Shown here one piece after another: positions 15,627 through 23,003 of a DNA stretch of 49,826 bases (the first letter of the stretch is position 1; each line of letters opens with the position of its first letter). This DNA comes from CAYOSU01 sp964541255 (lineage in GTDB: Bacteria > Bacillota > Clostridia > Christensenellales > CAMQZB01), in NCBI GenBank assembly GCA_964541255.1, contig CAZIPL010000007.1, positions 1 through 49,826 of the forward strand. Reading direction: 5' to 3'. Both the position numbers and the translations under genes were made by a program. Under the pieces are notes generated by a model that was not told the DNA's origin, did not search any database, and saw only the letters and a list, made by a program, of their open reading frames with translations.

Positions 15627-15686
15627 AAGAAACTTGCTTGGGTTTTTAAGAGAAGTTTCTTTAGTGCCGCTTTGAAAAATTGCGGC
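15627..15686 (+). promoter_or_regulatory. Structured 5' leader of the XRE gene (two hairpins)
   Basis: AAGAAACTT (15627-15635) pairs with AAGTTTCTT (15653-15661), and GCCGC (15666-15670) with GCGGC (15682-15686). Both lie in the roughly 145-nt leader between promoter and ATG. There is no T tract, so it is not a simple terminator. The role is unknown. Confidence 0.4.
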
Positions 15687-15733
15687 TTGCGATAAAAAAA
15701 GCGCAGAAATAAAACAGTCAAAAGGATAACAAA

Positions 15734-16372
15734 ATGCTTGAAGAAGATTTGAGAAAGCGCGTGGCCGAAAACCTTACGCATTACAGAAAGCTTTCGGGTT
15801 TGACGCAAGGTCAGCTTGCGGAAGTGCTGAACTATTCCGACAAGTCGGTTTCCAAATGGGAACGAGGTGAGGGACTTCCCGACCTTGTCGTTATGATGAA
15901 GCTTGCGGAGATTTATAACATTACGCTCAACGACTTCGTTGCCGAAAAGCCGAAAAAGCGTATTCCCGACACAAGACATCAAAAGATTTTGATAACGCTT
16001 TTGTCCGTCGGAATCGTTTGGCTCGTCGCGGTAACGCTCTTTGTAATTTTGCCGCTTATATTTACAGATTTCAAACGTGCGTACTTATTTTACATATACG
16101 CCGTTCCCGTTACGGCGATTGTCGTACTCGTCTTTTCGAGCGTGTGGGGAAACAGAAACGTCTGGTTCGCTTCGACTTCGGTGCTTTGCTGGGGCGTTAT
16201 AGTGTCGATATACGTAACCTTAATCAAATATAACATATGGACGCTTTTCCTTATCGGAATTCCGATGCAAGCGCTCATCGTTATGTGGTTTTTCTTTAGA
16301 AACGTATTCTTCAAAACTCGCATAAAAACCAATCCGCCAATCGAAAAAGAAGAAGAGAAAGAGGAAGAATAA
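15734..16372 (+). CDS. XRE-family transcriptional regulator with four-helix membrane domain
   Basis: A 212-residue protein. Residues 8-65 are a Cro/CI-type HTH (RKLSGLTQGQLAEVLNYSDK, then SVSKWERGEGLPD). After a KPKKR linker come four membrane helices (about 84-108, 115-135, 143-162 and 168-188) and an acidic EEEKEEE tail. The layout suggests a membrane-tethered regulator that senses an envelope or small-molecule signal. AAGGAT precedes ATG 15734. The palindrome upstream suggests autoregulation. A terminator follows at 16447. No other gene shares the operon, so the target is not evident. Confidence 0.85.
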   Translation: MLEEDLRKRVAENLTHYRKLSGLTQGQLAEVLNYSDKSVSKWERGEGLPDLVVMMKLAEIYNITLNDFVAEKPKKRIPDTRHQKILITLLSVGIVWLVAVTLFVILPLIFTDFKRAYLFYIYAVPVTAIVVLVFSSVWGNRNVWFASTSVLCWGVIVSIYVTLIKYNIWTLFLIGIPMQALIVMWFFFRNVFFKTRIKTNPPIEKEEEKEEE

Positions 16373-16446
16373 ATCTTTTGCCGTTTCAAAAGAGACAAAA
16401 CAAATCGAATTTATATTAATAGAATTATTAAAACAATATTGATATT

Positions 16447-16477
16447 AAAGAACGTTTATCGCAAACGTTCTTTTTTT
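16447..16477 (+). terminator. Intrinsic terminator of the XRE gene
   Basis: AAAGAACGTTT (16447-16457), 5-base loop, AAACGTTCTTT (16463-16473), then Ts. Confidence 0.9.
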
Positions 16478-16482
16478 GGATA

Positions 16483-16705
16483 AATAAAACCCGCCTTGTT
16501 CAGGCGGGGACTGTAATTACCTATTAAGTTGTTTCGGCAAAGTCATGAAATCTCAATTACTATTTGCAGAAACTCTTACTGCGATTTTCTTTCAAGCACT
16601 TTACCTACCGACAAAATGTTGCGTGTTCATCGGTGGATACCTCCTAAGAATAATACTAGTCCGTGCCTTTCGGCGATCTTATTTCATCGGACCGTACCTC
16701 CTTTC
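16483..16705 (-). ncRNA. Structured small RNA of about 220 nt with tandem SD-ATG modules
   Basis: Minus-strand transcription unit with its own promoter (16739-16712) and intrinsic terminator (stem 16490-16496/16502-16508, then TTTTATTT). No protein over nine residues fits. Two modules share AGGAGGTA-NNNN-CCGATGAA: SD at 16702-16695 with ATG 16687 (reads MK-stop), and SD at 16645-16638 with ATG 16630 (reads MNTQHFVGR-stop). Visible pairings: GTCCG with CGGAC enclosing GCC-GAAA-GGC; ACCGA with TCGGT; GCAG with CTGC; GTAATT with AATTAC. It is not tRNA, tmRNA, SRP or RNase P by any motif I can see. It may belong to a known Clostridia class such as the raiA-motif RNA, but I could not verify this. 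Lies downstream of mnmE but is separately promoted. Confidence 0.75.
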
Positions 16706-16711
16706 ACTTAT

Positions 16712-16739
16712 AGTATAGCATAGATTTCCGAATTGTCAA
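16712..16739 (-). promoter_or_regulatory. Strong promoter of the small RNA
   Basis: Minus strand TTGACA (16739-16734), 16 bp, then TGCTATACT with TATACT at 16717-16712. Near-consensus with an extended -10. Confidence 0.85.
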
Positions 16740-16780
16740 TACCTTTTGCAAAAATACCTTGATTACGTTTTTTTCGGAAA

Positions 16781-16812
16781 TTAAAAATCTCTCGATTTTC
16801 GCCGAGAGATTT
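16781..16812 (-). terminator. Intrinsic terminator of mnmGE
   Basis: Stem 16812-16803 with 16794-16785 (AAATCTCTCG/CGAGAGATTT), 8-base loop, T run on the minus strand. Confidence 0.85.
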
Positions 16813-16834
16813 ATGTTTTTAATAGCTAATATTT

Positions 16835-18178
16835 TTATTTTCCAAGGCAAAGCTTTGAGAAAATGGTGTCGATAATATGTTCGGTTGCCGTCGTTCCGGT
16901 GATTTCTCCGTACTTTTCCCACGCCGTGCGTATATCGATGATAAGGCAATCGGCGAGATTGTCTTCGATTCCCAAGAGTGCGTTTTCGATTGCGGTCAAA
17001 GCTTCTTCAAGAGCGATAAGCTGTCTTTTTGAAGAAATGACCGCGCTCTCCGTCGAAAGAAGTTTTTCTGCTCCCGAGAGGGAATACAGCTTTTCTTTCA
17101 GCTCGTCGATATGCTCGTTGTTTTTTGCCGAAACGCATATAACGTCGAAGCCGTCGAAGCTTTCGTCGATTTTATCTTCAAGGTCGGTCTTGTTTTTGAC
17201 TATGACGGTGTTTTTATTCTTAAGGCTTGAAAGCACTTCTTTGTCTTCTTCCGAAAGAGCGCTGCTCGAATCGAAGACGGCAAGCACTATGTCTGCGTTT
17301 TCGAGGGTGTTTTTTGCAATCCTCACGCCTATTTTTTCGATGGTGTCTGAAGTTTCCCTTATGCCTGCAGTATCGAAGAAATTGAAAAGCACCCCTTTAT
17401 AGGTATACGACGAAGTGAGTACGTCTCTTGTCGTTCCCGCTATATCTGTTACGATTGCTCTGTCAAAGCCCAAAACGGCGTTTAGAAGGGAGCTTTTTCC
17501 TACATTTGGCTTTCCGACGATTGCGACGGATATTCCGTTTTTAACCGCGCTTCCGAGAGAATAAGTCGAAATAAGCTTTTTCAAAGCGTCCCTTTGGCGT
17601 AAAAGCGTATCTTTTACCTCGGGAACGTTGACTGCTGGCATATCTTCCTCGGGATAGTCAAAGGAGGCTTCGACATATGCGATGACAGTTTCAAGCTCGT
17701 TTTGGAGTTTTTCCGCGACGGTGGAAATCTCTCCCTTGAACTGCGAGTAGGCGAGCCTTTCGGCTGCGACGGATTCGGCGTTTATCATATCTGCCATGCC
17801 CTCGACGCTCGTCAAGTCCATTTTGCCGTTCAAAAATGCTCTGCGAGAGAATTCTCCGTTCGTCGCAAGTCGCGCGCCTTTTTTTATGCATTCCGAAAGA
17901 ATGTTCTCGACGATAACTCTTCCGCCGTGGCATTGGAATTCGACTACGTCCTCGCCCGTAAAGGTTCTCGGCGCTTTGAAGTATACGCATAAAGCCTTGT
18001 CTTTAAGCTCGCTTGTCGAAACGGTGCCTAAATACATAACGTTGGGCGTCTTATTTTTTTCTTTGCACGAAAAAATCCCGTCGGCGATTTCAAAAGCTTT
18101 GTCGCCCGAGAGTCTGACTATTCCCACCGCGCCTAAGCCTTGCGGTGTTGAAATTGCGCAAATTGTATCGTTAATCAT
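16835..18178 (-). CDS. mnmE: tRNA modification GTPase MnmE
   Basis: A 447-residue MnmE. The N-terminal folate-binding domain (1-120) is followed by a helical domain interrupted by the G domain. G1 is GKPNVGKS (222-229), then DIAGTTRD (G2), DTAG (269-272, G3) and NKTD (G4). The C terminus is CLGK, the family C(I/L)GK motif whose Cys matters for activity. With MnmG it installs the (carboxy)aminomethyl group on wobble U34 of tRNAs. The ribosome site AAAGGAT overlaps the end of mnmG; the genes are two bases apart, in the reverse of the common mnmE-mnmG order. Confidence 0.97.
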   Translation of the reverse strand: MINDTICAISTPQGLGAVGIVRLSGDKAFEIADGIFSCKEKNKTPNVMYLGTVSTSELKDKALCVYFKAPRTFTGEDVVEFQCHGGRVIVENILSECIKKGARLATNGEFSRRAFLNGKMDLTSVEGMADMINAESVAAERLAYSQFKGEISTVAEKLQNELETVIAYVEASFDYPEEDMPAVNVPEVKDTLLRQRDALKKLISTYSLGSAVKNGISVAIVGKPNVGKSSLLNAVLGFDRAIVTDIAGTTRDVLTSSYTYKGVLFNFFDTAGIRETSDTIEKIGVRIAKNTLENADIVLAVFDSSSALSEEDKEVLSSLKNKNTVIVKNKTDLEDKIDESFDGFDVICVSAKNNEHIDELKEKLYSLSGAEKLLSTESAVISSKRQLIALEEALTAIENALLGIEDNLADCLIIDIRTAWEKYGEITGTTATEHIIDTIFSKLCLGK

Positions 18179-18180
18179 AA

Positions 18181-20049
18181 TTATCCTTTGAGGTAAAGCA
18201 TTAAAACCGTGATGTCGGCAGGGGATACGCCAGAAATTCTCGAAGCTTGACCTAAGTTTTGCGGACGGATTTTGTTTAGCTTTTGCCTTGCTTCGAGTCT
18301 TAATCCCAAAATGGTCGAATAGTCGATATCGTCGGGAAGCGTTTTGTCTTCGAGCTTTTTGGCTTTCTCGATTTCAAGAGCTTCTTTTGCGAGATATCCG
18401 TCATATTTGACGAGCGCTTGTGCTCTTTCGAGATTGAATTTCGAAACTCCTTGAAGAATACCGAAACGTTTTTGAATCTCTTCCGCCGTGACGGACGGAC
18501 GTTTCAATAGGTTTTCGAACGTCGAACCGTTTTCGACGTCGCTTTCGCCTATCTCGCGCAAGTATTCGTTGACAAGCTTGGGCGAAACCCCCGTTTTCAG
18601 TTCTTTCATGGCGTTTTCAAGCTCAATTTTCGATTGTGTGAATCTATCCCATCTGTCGTCCTTGACAAGCCCGATTTCTCTTCCTATCGGAGTAAGTCTA
18701 AGATCTGCGTTGTCTTGGCGAAGATTGAGTCTATGCTCGGCTCTTGCCGTCATCATGCGGTAAGGCTCATTCGTTCCTTTCGTAACGAGATCGTCCACCA
18801 AAACGCCTATATAAGAATTATCTCTCGTCAAAATAAGCTGTTTTCTGTCAAAGAGCTTCATTGCGGCGTTGATGCCGGCAAGTATTCCCTGCGCCGCCGC
18901 TTCTTCGTAGCCGGAGGAACCGTTTATCTGCCCCGCGGAGAAGACCCCATCAACGACCTTCGATTCGAGGGTGAGCTTCAAATCTTGCGGGTCGATGCAG
19001 TCGTATTCGATTGCATAAGCGTATTTGACGATCTCGATGTTTTCGAAGCCGTCGATGGAGCGATACATTTGTTCCTGAACGTCTTTCGGCATGGAACTGC
19101 TCATGCCCTGAACGTAAATCAAGTCGGAATCTTTCGAAAGGGGCTCGAGGAATATTTGATGCCGTTCTCTTTCGGGGAAACGAACGACCTTGTCTTCGAT
19201 AGAGGGGCAATACCTCGGGCCGACTCCTTTAATGACTCCCGCGTAAAGCGGCGAGCGGTCGAGATTTTCTCTTATTATCTCGTGCGTTTTTTCGTTGGTA
19301 TAGCCTAAATAGCAAGGTATTTGTTCGTCGAGATAAAAGTCGTCCATAAAGGAAAAGGGGAGTACGCATTTATCTCCATCTTCGCGAGAGAACTTGGAAT
19401 AATCGATCGAATCTTTTTTGACTCTTGCGGGCGTTCCTGTTTTGAAACGCCTTATGTTAAAGCCCGCTTTTATCAAGCTGTCCGTCAGCTTGTCCGCCCC
19501 CGAAAAGCATGCGGGGCCTCCGATACGTCTTTCGTTTCCGATAATCGTAGAGCTGTTTAGGTATACTCCGCAAGCAAGAACGGCGCACTTGCATTCATAG
19601 CGTTTTCCGCTTTTTACCGCAACTCCCGTAATTTTTCCGTCGCAAGTTATAAGCTCCGTCGCTTCGTCTTCGTATACGGACAAATTTTCGGTATGTTCGA
19701 CGACGTATTGCATACGCTCGTGATAGGCGTTCATATCGGACTGAGCGCGAAGAGACTGCACGGCTGCGCCTTTTGCACGGTTCAGCATTTTTATTTGAAG
19801 CATGGTCGCGTCGGCGTTGATTCCCATTTCGCCGCCTAATGCGTCGATTTCTCTCACCAAGTGCCCTTTGCCCGTGCCGCCGATCGAGGGGTTGCAGGGC
19901 ATATAGCCTATTGCGTTTTTATCGAGCACCAAAAGGAGCGTTTTGGCATTAAGCCTTGCCGCCGCCAAAGCCGCTTCGCAACCGGCGTGGCCTGCTCCTA
20001 TAACTATTATATCGAATTGTTCGTCGAAATTATTATTCATACCGTTCAT
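18181..20049 (-). CDS. mnmG: tRNA uridine 5-carboxymethylaminomethyl modification enzyme MnmG (GidA)
   Basis: A 622-residue FAD protein. The dinucleotide-binding motif is VIGAGHAGCEAALAAARL near the N terminus. PCNPSIGGTGKGHLVREID and the segment RRFKTGTPARVKKDSID are MnmG signatures. The C-terminal helical domain ends LRLEARQKLNKIRPQNLGQA and SRISGVSPADITVLMLYL, which bind MnmE. First gene of the two-gene minus operon. The first ATG (20049) is used; a second ATG is three codons downstream and no strong ribosome site separates them. Confidence 0.97.
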   Translation of the reverse strand: MNGMNNNFDEQFDIIVIGAGHAGCEAALAAARLNAKTLLLVLDKNAIGYMPCNPSIGGTGKGHLVREIDALGGEMGINADATMLQIKMLNRAKGAAVQSLRAQSDMNAYHERMQYVVEHTENLSVYEDEATELITCDGKITGVAVKSGKRYECKCAVLACGVYLNSSTIIGNERRIGGPACFSGADKLTDSLIKAGFNIRRFKTGTPARVKKDSIDYSKFSREDGDKCVLPFSFMDDFYLDEQIPCYLGYTNEKTHEIIRENLDRSPLYAGVIKGVGPRYCPSIEDKVVRFPERERHQIFLEPLSKDSDLIYVQGMSSSMPKDVQEQMYRSIDGFENIEIVKYAYAIEYDCIDPQDLKLTLESKVVDGVFSAGQINGSSGYEEAAAQGILAGINAAMKLFDRKQLILTRDNSYIGVLVDDLVTKGTNEPYRMMTARAEHRLNLRQDNADLRLTPIGREIGLVKDDRWDRFTQSKIELENAMKELKTGVSPKLVNEYLREIGESDVENGSTFENLLKRPSVTAEEIQKRFGILQGVSKFNLERAQALVKYDGYLAKEALEIEKAKKLEDKTLPDDIDYSTILGLRLEARQKLNKIRPQNLGQASRISGVSPADITVLMLYLKG

Positions 20050-20150
20050 TTTAGCACACTTTGCGTAAAATGAAAAGTATATGAAGCGTAACTTTTGCGA
20101 CTAACTTTCTTTTTGTGATTTTGCGTATGCGGGAAAATATATTTGTTTTA

Positions 20151-20180
20151 TTGACACGAATAAGATAAAAAGGATATAAT
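20151..20180 (+). promoter_or_regulatory. Sigma-A promoter of the DUF975 gene
   Basis: TTGACA (20151-20156), 18 bp, TATAAT (20175-20180). Confidence 0.85.
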
Positions 20181-20205
20181 TAAAATAATAAAGGAGGGTA
20201 GGATT

Positions 20206-20847
20206 ATGACAAGAAAAGAATTGAAGGAAAGAGCAAGAAAACAGCTCGATGGGAACTGGGGAGATCTCATTTTAATGAACATTATTTTCCTTATCATCGT
20301 CGGAGTTACCGAATCGCTTATTTTCGGCATAGTTATTTACGGTTCCATGATGGTGGGTTATTCTTATTACAGCACGAGATTCGTTCGTTTCGGCGAAAAG
20401 AAACTCGAAAATCTGTTTGCGGGATTTAGCAATAACTTTTCGTCGAACTTCGTTTTGGGACTTTTGCAGCAACTATTTATTTGCCTTTGGTCGCTTTTGT
20501 TGATAGTTCCCGGAATTATAATGAATTATGCATATTCAGCATGCTATTATATCAAGCAAGCTTGCCCCGATATGGAAGCAATGGATTGCATTAAAAAATC
20601 CAAAGAAATCATGAACGGACACAAGTGGGAACTTTTCGTTTTGGATTTGTCTTTCATCGGTTGGGGACTTCTTTGCGTTCTCACTTTCGGAATAGGCTAT
20701 ATCTGGCTTTATCCTTATATCAGCGTTACCAAAGCAAATTATTTCGTAAATCTTTTGAGAGAAAACGGCATTATCGAAAAGCCCGAAGAAAACGAGCATA
20801 GCGAAGACGAAATAGTCGTTGAAATTCCCGAGGGGACGAATAACTAA
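20206..20847 (+). CDS. DUF975 family integral membrane protein
   Basis: A 213-residue membrane protein. The N terminus RKELKERARKQLDGNWGDLI, the middle LLLIVPGIIMNYAYS and the segment KKSKEIMNGHKWELFVLDLS are characteristic of DUF975. Four or five membrane helices are visible (about 22-50, 88-115, 138-165 and 170-185), followed by an acidic tail. AGGAGGG precedes ATG 20206. Monocistronic with its own promoter and terminator. The biochemical role of this family is not established. Confidence 0.88.
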   Translation: MTRKELKERARKQLDGNWGDLILMNIIFLIIVGVTESLIFGIVIYGSMMVGYSYYSTRFVRFGEKKLENLFAGFSNNFSSNFVLGLLQQLFICLWSLLLIVPGIIMNYAYSACYYIKQACPDMEAMDCIKKSKEIMNGHKWELFVLDLSFIGWGLLCVLTFGIGYIWLYPYISVTKANYFVNLLRENGIIEKPEENEHSEDEIVVEIPEGTNN

Positions 20848-20865
20848 ATCTTTTTTGAAATCATT

Positions 20866-20897
20866 GCGGCGCAAGAAAAACTTGCGTCGCTTTTTTT
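20866..20897 (+). terminator. Intrinsic terminator
   Basis: GCGGCGCAAG (20866-20875), loop AAAAA, CTTGCGTCGC (20881-20890), then seven Ts. Confidence 0.92.
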
Positions 20898-21027
20898 GTA
20901 TAAATTTTGTATCGATTTTTCCGCGTTTGGCAAAAAATGGCACGATACTTAATAAAAGAAACGGAGGAATATATAAAGCCGAAAGAATTACTTGAATATA
21001 GACCTTTTTCTATAAATAAAATGTAAT

Positions 21028-21687
21028 GTGGCAAAACGTCGAATCAAAAAAGGAATAATAGCGGGCATTGCTTGCGTTTTGACTCTCGTTGTGGCGGCGG
21101 TTTATTATTACGTCGTTATGCTTCCGACGATAAAAAAGATAACGTTCGCGATGATAGAATCGTTGGCGACAAGCGCAGTCAACAATGCGGTCTTTTATGT
21201 TTTGACCGAAAAGACCGACTATAACGACCTTGTTACGGTCTATTCGGACAATTACGGCAAAATAAATATGGTGTCGGTAAACTCCGTCAAAATAAACGCG
21301 CTTGCGAGAGAAACGAGTAAGCTAAGTCAAGAGTATATCAATAAAATAGGGATTTCGGGAGTGGACATACCGCTCGGTACTCTCACGGGGTTCGAGCTAA
21401 TCATAGGTCAAGGGCCGACGGTGCATTTCAAGGCTACGCCAATAGGTGCCGTCAATGCTGATTTTTATTCGGAGTTTACGTCTTCGGGAATAAATCAAAC
21501 GCGGCATAGGATATATATCGTCGTGGGTGCCGAAATAGAGGTTATACTTCCGTCGCGAAAGGAAAAAATCGAGACCAATACGCAAGTACTTGTTTCGGAA
21601 AGCATAATCGTAGGGGAAGTGCCCGATACTTATCTTAAGCTAAGCGGCGAGGATGAGTACAATTTATTGCCAAATAGCTTGACTTAA
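21028..21687 (+). CDS. yunB: Sporulation protein YunB
   Basis: A 219-residue protein with an N-terminal signal anchor (about 9-31) and an extracytoplasmic domain. The conserved blocks NGKI-like YGKINMVSVNSVKIN, IPLGTLTGFELIIGQGP, EFTSSGINQTRHRIY and VGEVPDTYL match YunB, a mother-cell (sigma-E regulon) sporulation protein of unknown mechanism in B. subtilis. The start is the only in-frame candidate after a stop at 21013, a GTG without an obvious ribosome site; ATG-TAA sits immediately before it (21021-21026). GGAGG at 20962-20966 is too far away. No sigma-E promoter was convincingly found. Confidence 0.88.
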   Translation: MAKRRIKKGIIAGIACVLTLVVAAVYYYVVMLPTIKKITFAMIESLATSAVNNAVFYVLTEKTDYNDLVTVYSDNYGKINMVSVNSVKINALARETSKLSQEYINKIGISGVDIPLGTLTGFELIIGQGPTVHFKATPIGAVNADFYSEFTSSGINQTRHRIYIVVGAEIEVILPSRKEKIETNTQVLVSESIIVGEVPDTYLKLSGEDEYNLLPNSLT

Positions 21688-21708
21688 ACGACGTTGTTGA
21701 TATAAAAT
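21679..21708 (+). promoter_or_regulatory. Promoter of the T-box-pheST operon
   Basis: TTGACT (21679-21684) overlaps the end of yunB. It is followed by TATAAA at 21701 (16 bp) or TAAAAT at 21703 (18 bp). Confidence 0.65.
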
Positions 21709-21714
21709 GACACT

Positions 21715-21955
21715 AAGAAAAAGGCTGTGACGAAGACAGACGAAAAACATAAGGTACACAGAGAGAGGACGGCTGCTGAGAAGTCCTTTGCCGAAAATTT
21801 CGTTGTTTCACTTCCGAGCTTCGCTCCGAAAAGGAATAGTAGGCGGCGACGGGTATGCCCGTGACAGCGGTGAATAAGTCCGAATGTGTTTTCGGAGAAT
21901 ATAGGTGGTACAGCGTAAACTTCGACGCCCTATAAGCGACGGAGTTTTTATTATT
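21715..21955 (+). promoter_or_regulatory. T-box riboswitch, Phe specifier, controlling pheST
   Basis: The leader has the T-box sequence AGGTGGTACAGCG (21903-21915), the GAGAGAGGACGG stem I region, and a terminator (AACTTCGACGC 21918-21928 with GCGACGGAGTT 21936-21946, then T-rich). A TTC specifier followed by A lies at 21807-21809 just before ACTTCCGAGC. Uncharged tRNA-Phe should pair with both sites and open the terminator, turning on pheS-pheT. Gene context confirms the Phe reading. Confidence 0.92.
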
Positions 21956-21968
21956 TTAAGGAGCTTTT

Positions 21969-22988
21969 ATGAAAGAAAGAATCAAACAGCTTATCGACGA
22001 ATGCGTCGAAAAAGTCAACGCGAGCGACGATCTTAAATCGATCGGCGAAATCAGAGTTAAATTCCTCGGAAAGAGCGGATATGTTTCCGAGCTTATGAAG
22101 TCGCTTAAAGACTGCACTCCCGACGAGCGTCCCACGATGGGAAAGATTATCAACGATTGCAGAAACAGCATTACCGAAGCAATTACCGAAAGAGAGGTTG
22201 CTATTAAGGCGAAGGTCAAGGAGAAAAAGCTTAAAGCCGAGCAGATCGATATTACGCTTCCCGCTAAAAACGAGGAGCTCGGTGCGCTTCATCCGTTGAC
22301 GATAGTCAAAAACGAGATTATTGACGCATTCACGGGGCTTGGCTTTTCCGTTACGGAGGGACCCGAAATCGACACGGATTGGAATACCTTCCAAGCGCTC
22401 AATATTCCTAAAGATCACCCCGCGCGCGATATGCAAGATACGTTCTATATTTCCGACAACGTCGTTTTGCGTCCCCATACGAGCCCTGCGCAGATAAGAG
22501 CAATGGAGGTAACTAAACCCCCTATCAAGATTCTTTGCCCGGGAAGAGTATACAGAGCCGACGACGATGCGACGCATTCGCCTATGTTCCACCAGATCGA
22601 GGGACTTGTTATAGACGAGGGAATAACGCTTTGCGACCTTAAAGGCATTTTGGACGAGTTCGTTCAGACGGTTTTCTCAAAAGAGTGCAGAACGCGTTTC
22701 CGCCCGTCTTACTTCCCGTTCACGGAGCCGAGCGTCGAGGTTGATATGTCTTGCGTAAATTGCGGCGGAAAGGGCTGCAATCTTTGCAAGGGAACGGGTT
22801 GGATCGAGATATTGGGCTCGGGAGTAGTCAACAGAAACGTTCTTATAAACTGCGGAATCGACCCCGATAAGTATACGGGCTTTGCGTTCGGTCTCGGAAT
22901 AGAGAGAATCGCGATGATAAAGTACGGCATTCCCGACATCAGACTTTTCTATGAGAACGACGTCAGGTTTTTGAAGCAGTTTAAGTAA
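21969..22988 (+). CDS. pheS: Phenylalanyl-tRNA synthetase alpha subunit
   Basis: A 339-residue class II aaRS alpha subunit. The N-terminal coiled coil (1-90) binds tRNA. VTEGPEIDTDWNTFQALNIP, HTSPAQIRAM (motif 1/2 area), FHQIEGLVID, FTEPSVEVDM and GIERIAMIKYGIPDIR (motif 3) are diagnostic. A Cys-rich CVNCGGKGCNLCKGTGW insert is usual for this group. AAGGAGC precedes the ATG, which lies just after the T-box terminator; pheT follows 15 bases later. Confidence 0.98.
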   Translation: MKERIKQLIDECVEKVNASDDLKSIGEIRVKFLGKSGYVSELMKSLKDCTPDERPTMGKIINDCRNSITEAITEREVAIKAKVKEKKLKAEQIDITLPAKNEELGALHPLTIVKNEIIDAFTGLGFSVTEGPEIDTDWNTFQALNIPKDHPARDMQDTFYISDNVVLRPHTSPAQIRAMEVTKPPIKILCPGRVYRADDDATHSPMFHQIEGLVIDEGITLCDLKGILDEFVQTVFSKECRTRFRPSYFPFTEPSVEVDMSCVNCGGKGCNLCKGTGWIEILGSGVVNRNVLINCGIDPDKYTGFAFGLGIERIAMIKYGIPDIRLFYENDVRFLKQFK

Positions 22989-23003
22989 GAGGAGGTATAG
23001 GAA

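Noticed and set aside
16529..16723. 64-residue plus-strand open frame
   Set aside because: It is antisense to the structured small RNA, with no ribosome site and unusual composition; the RNA explains the region better.
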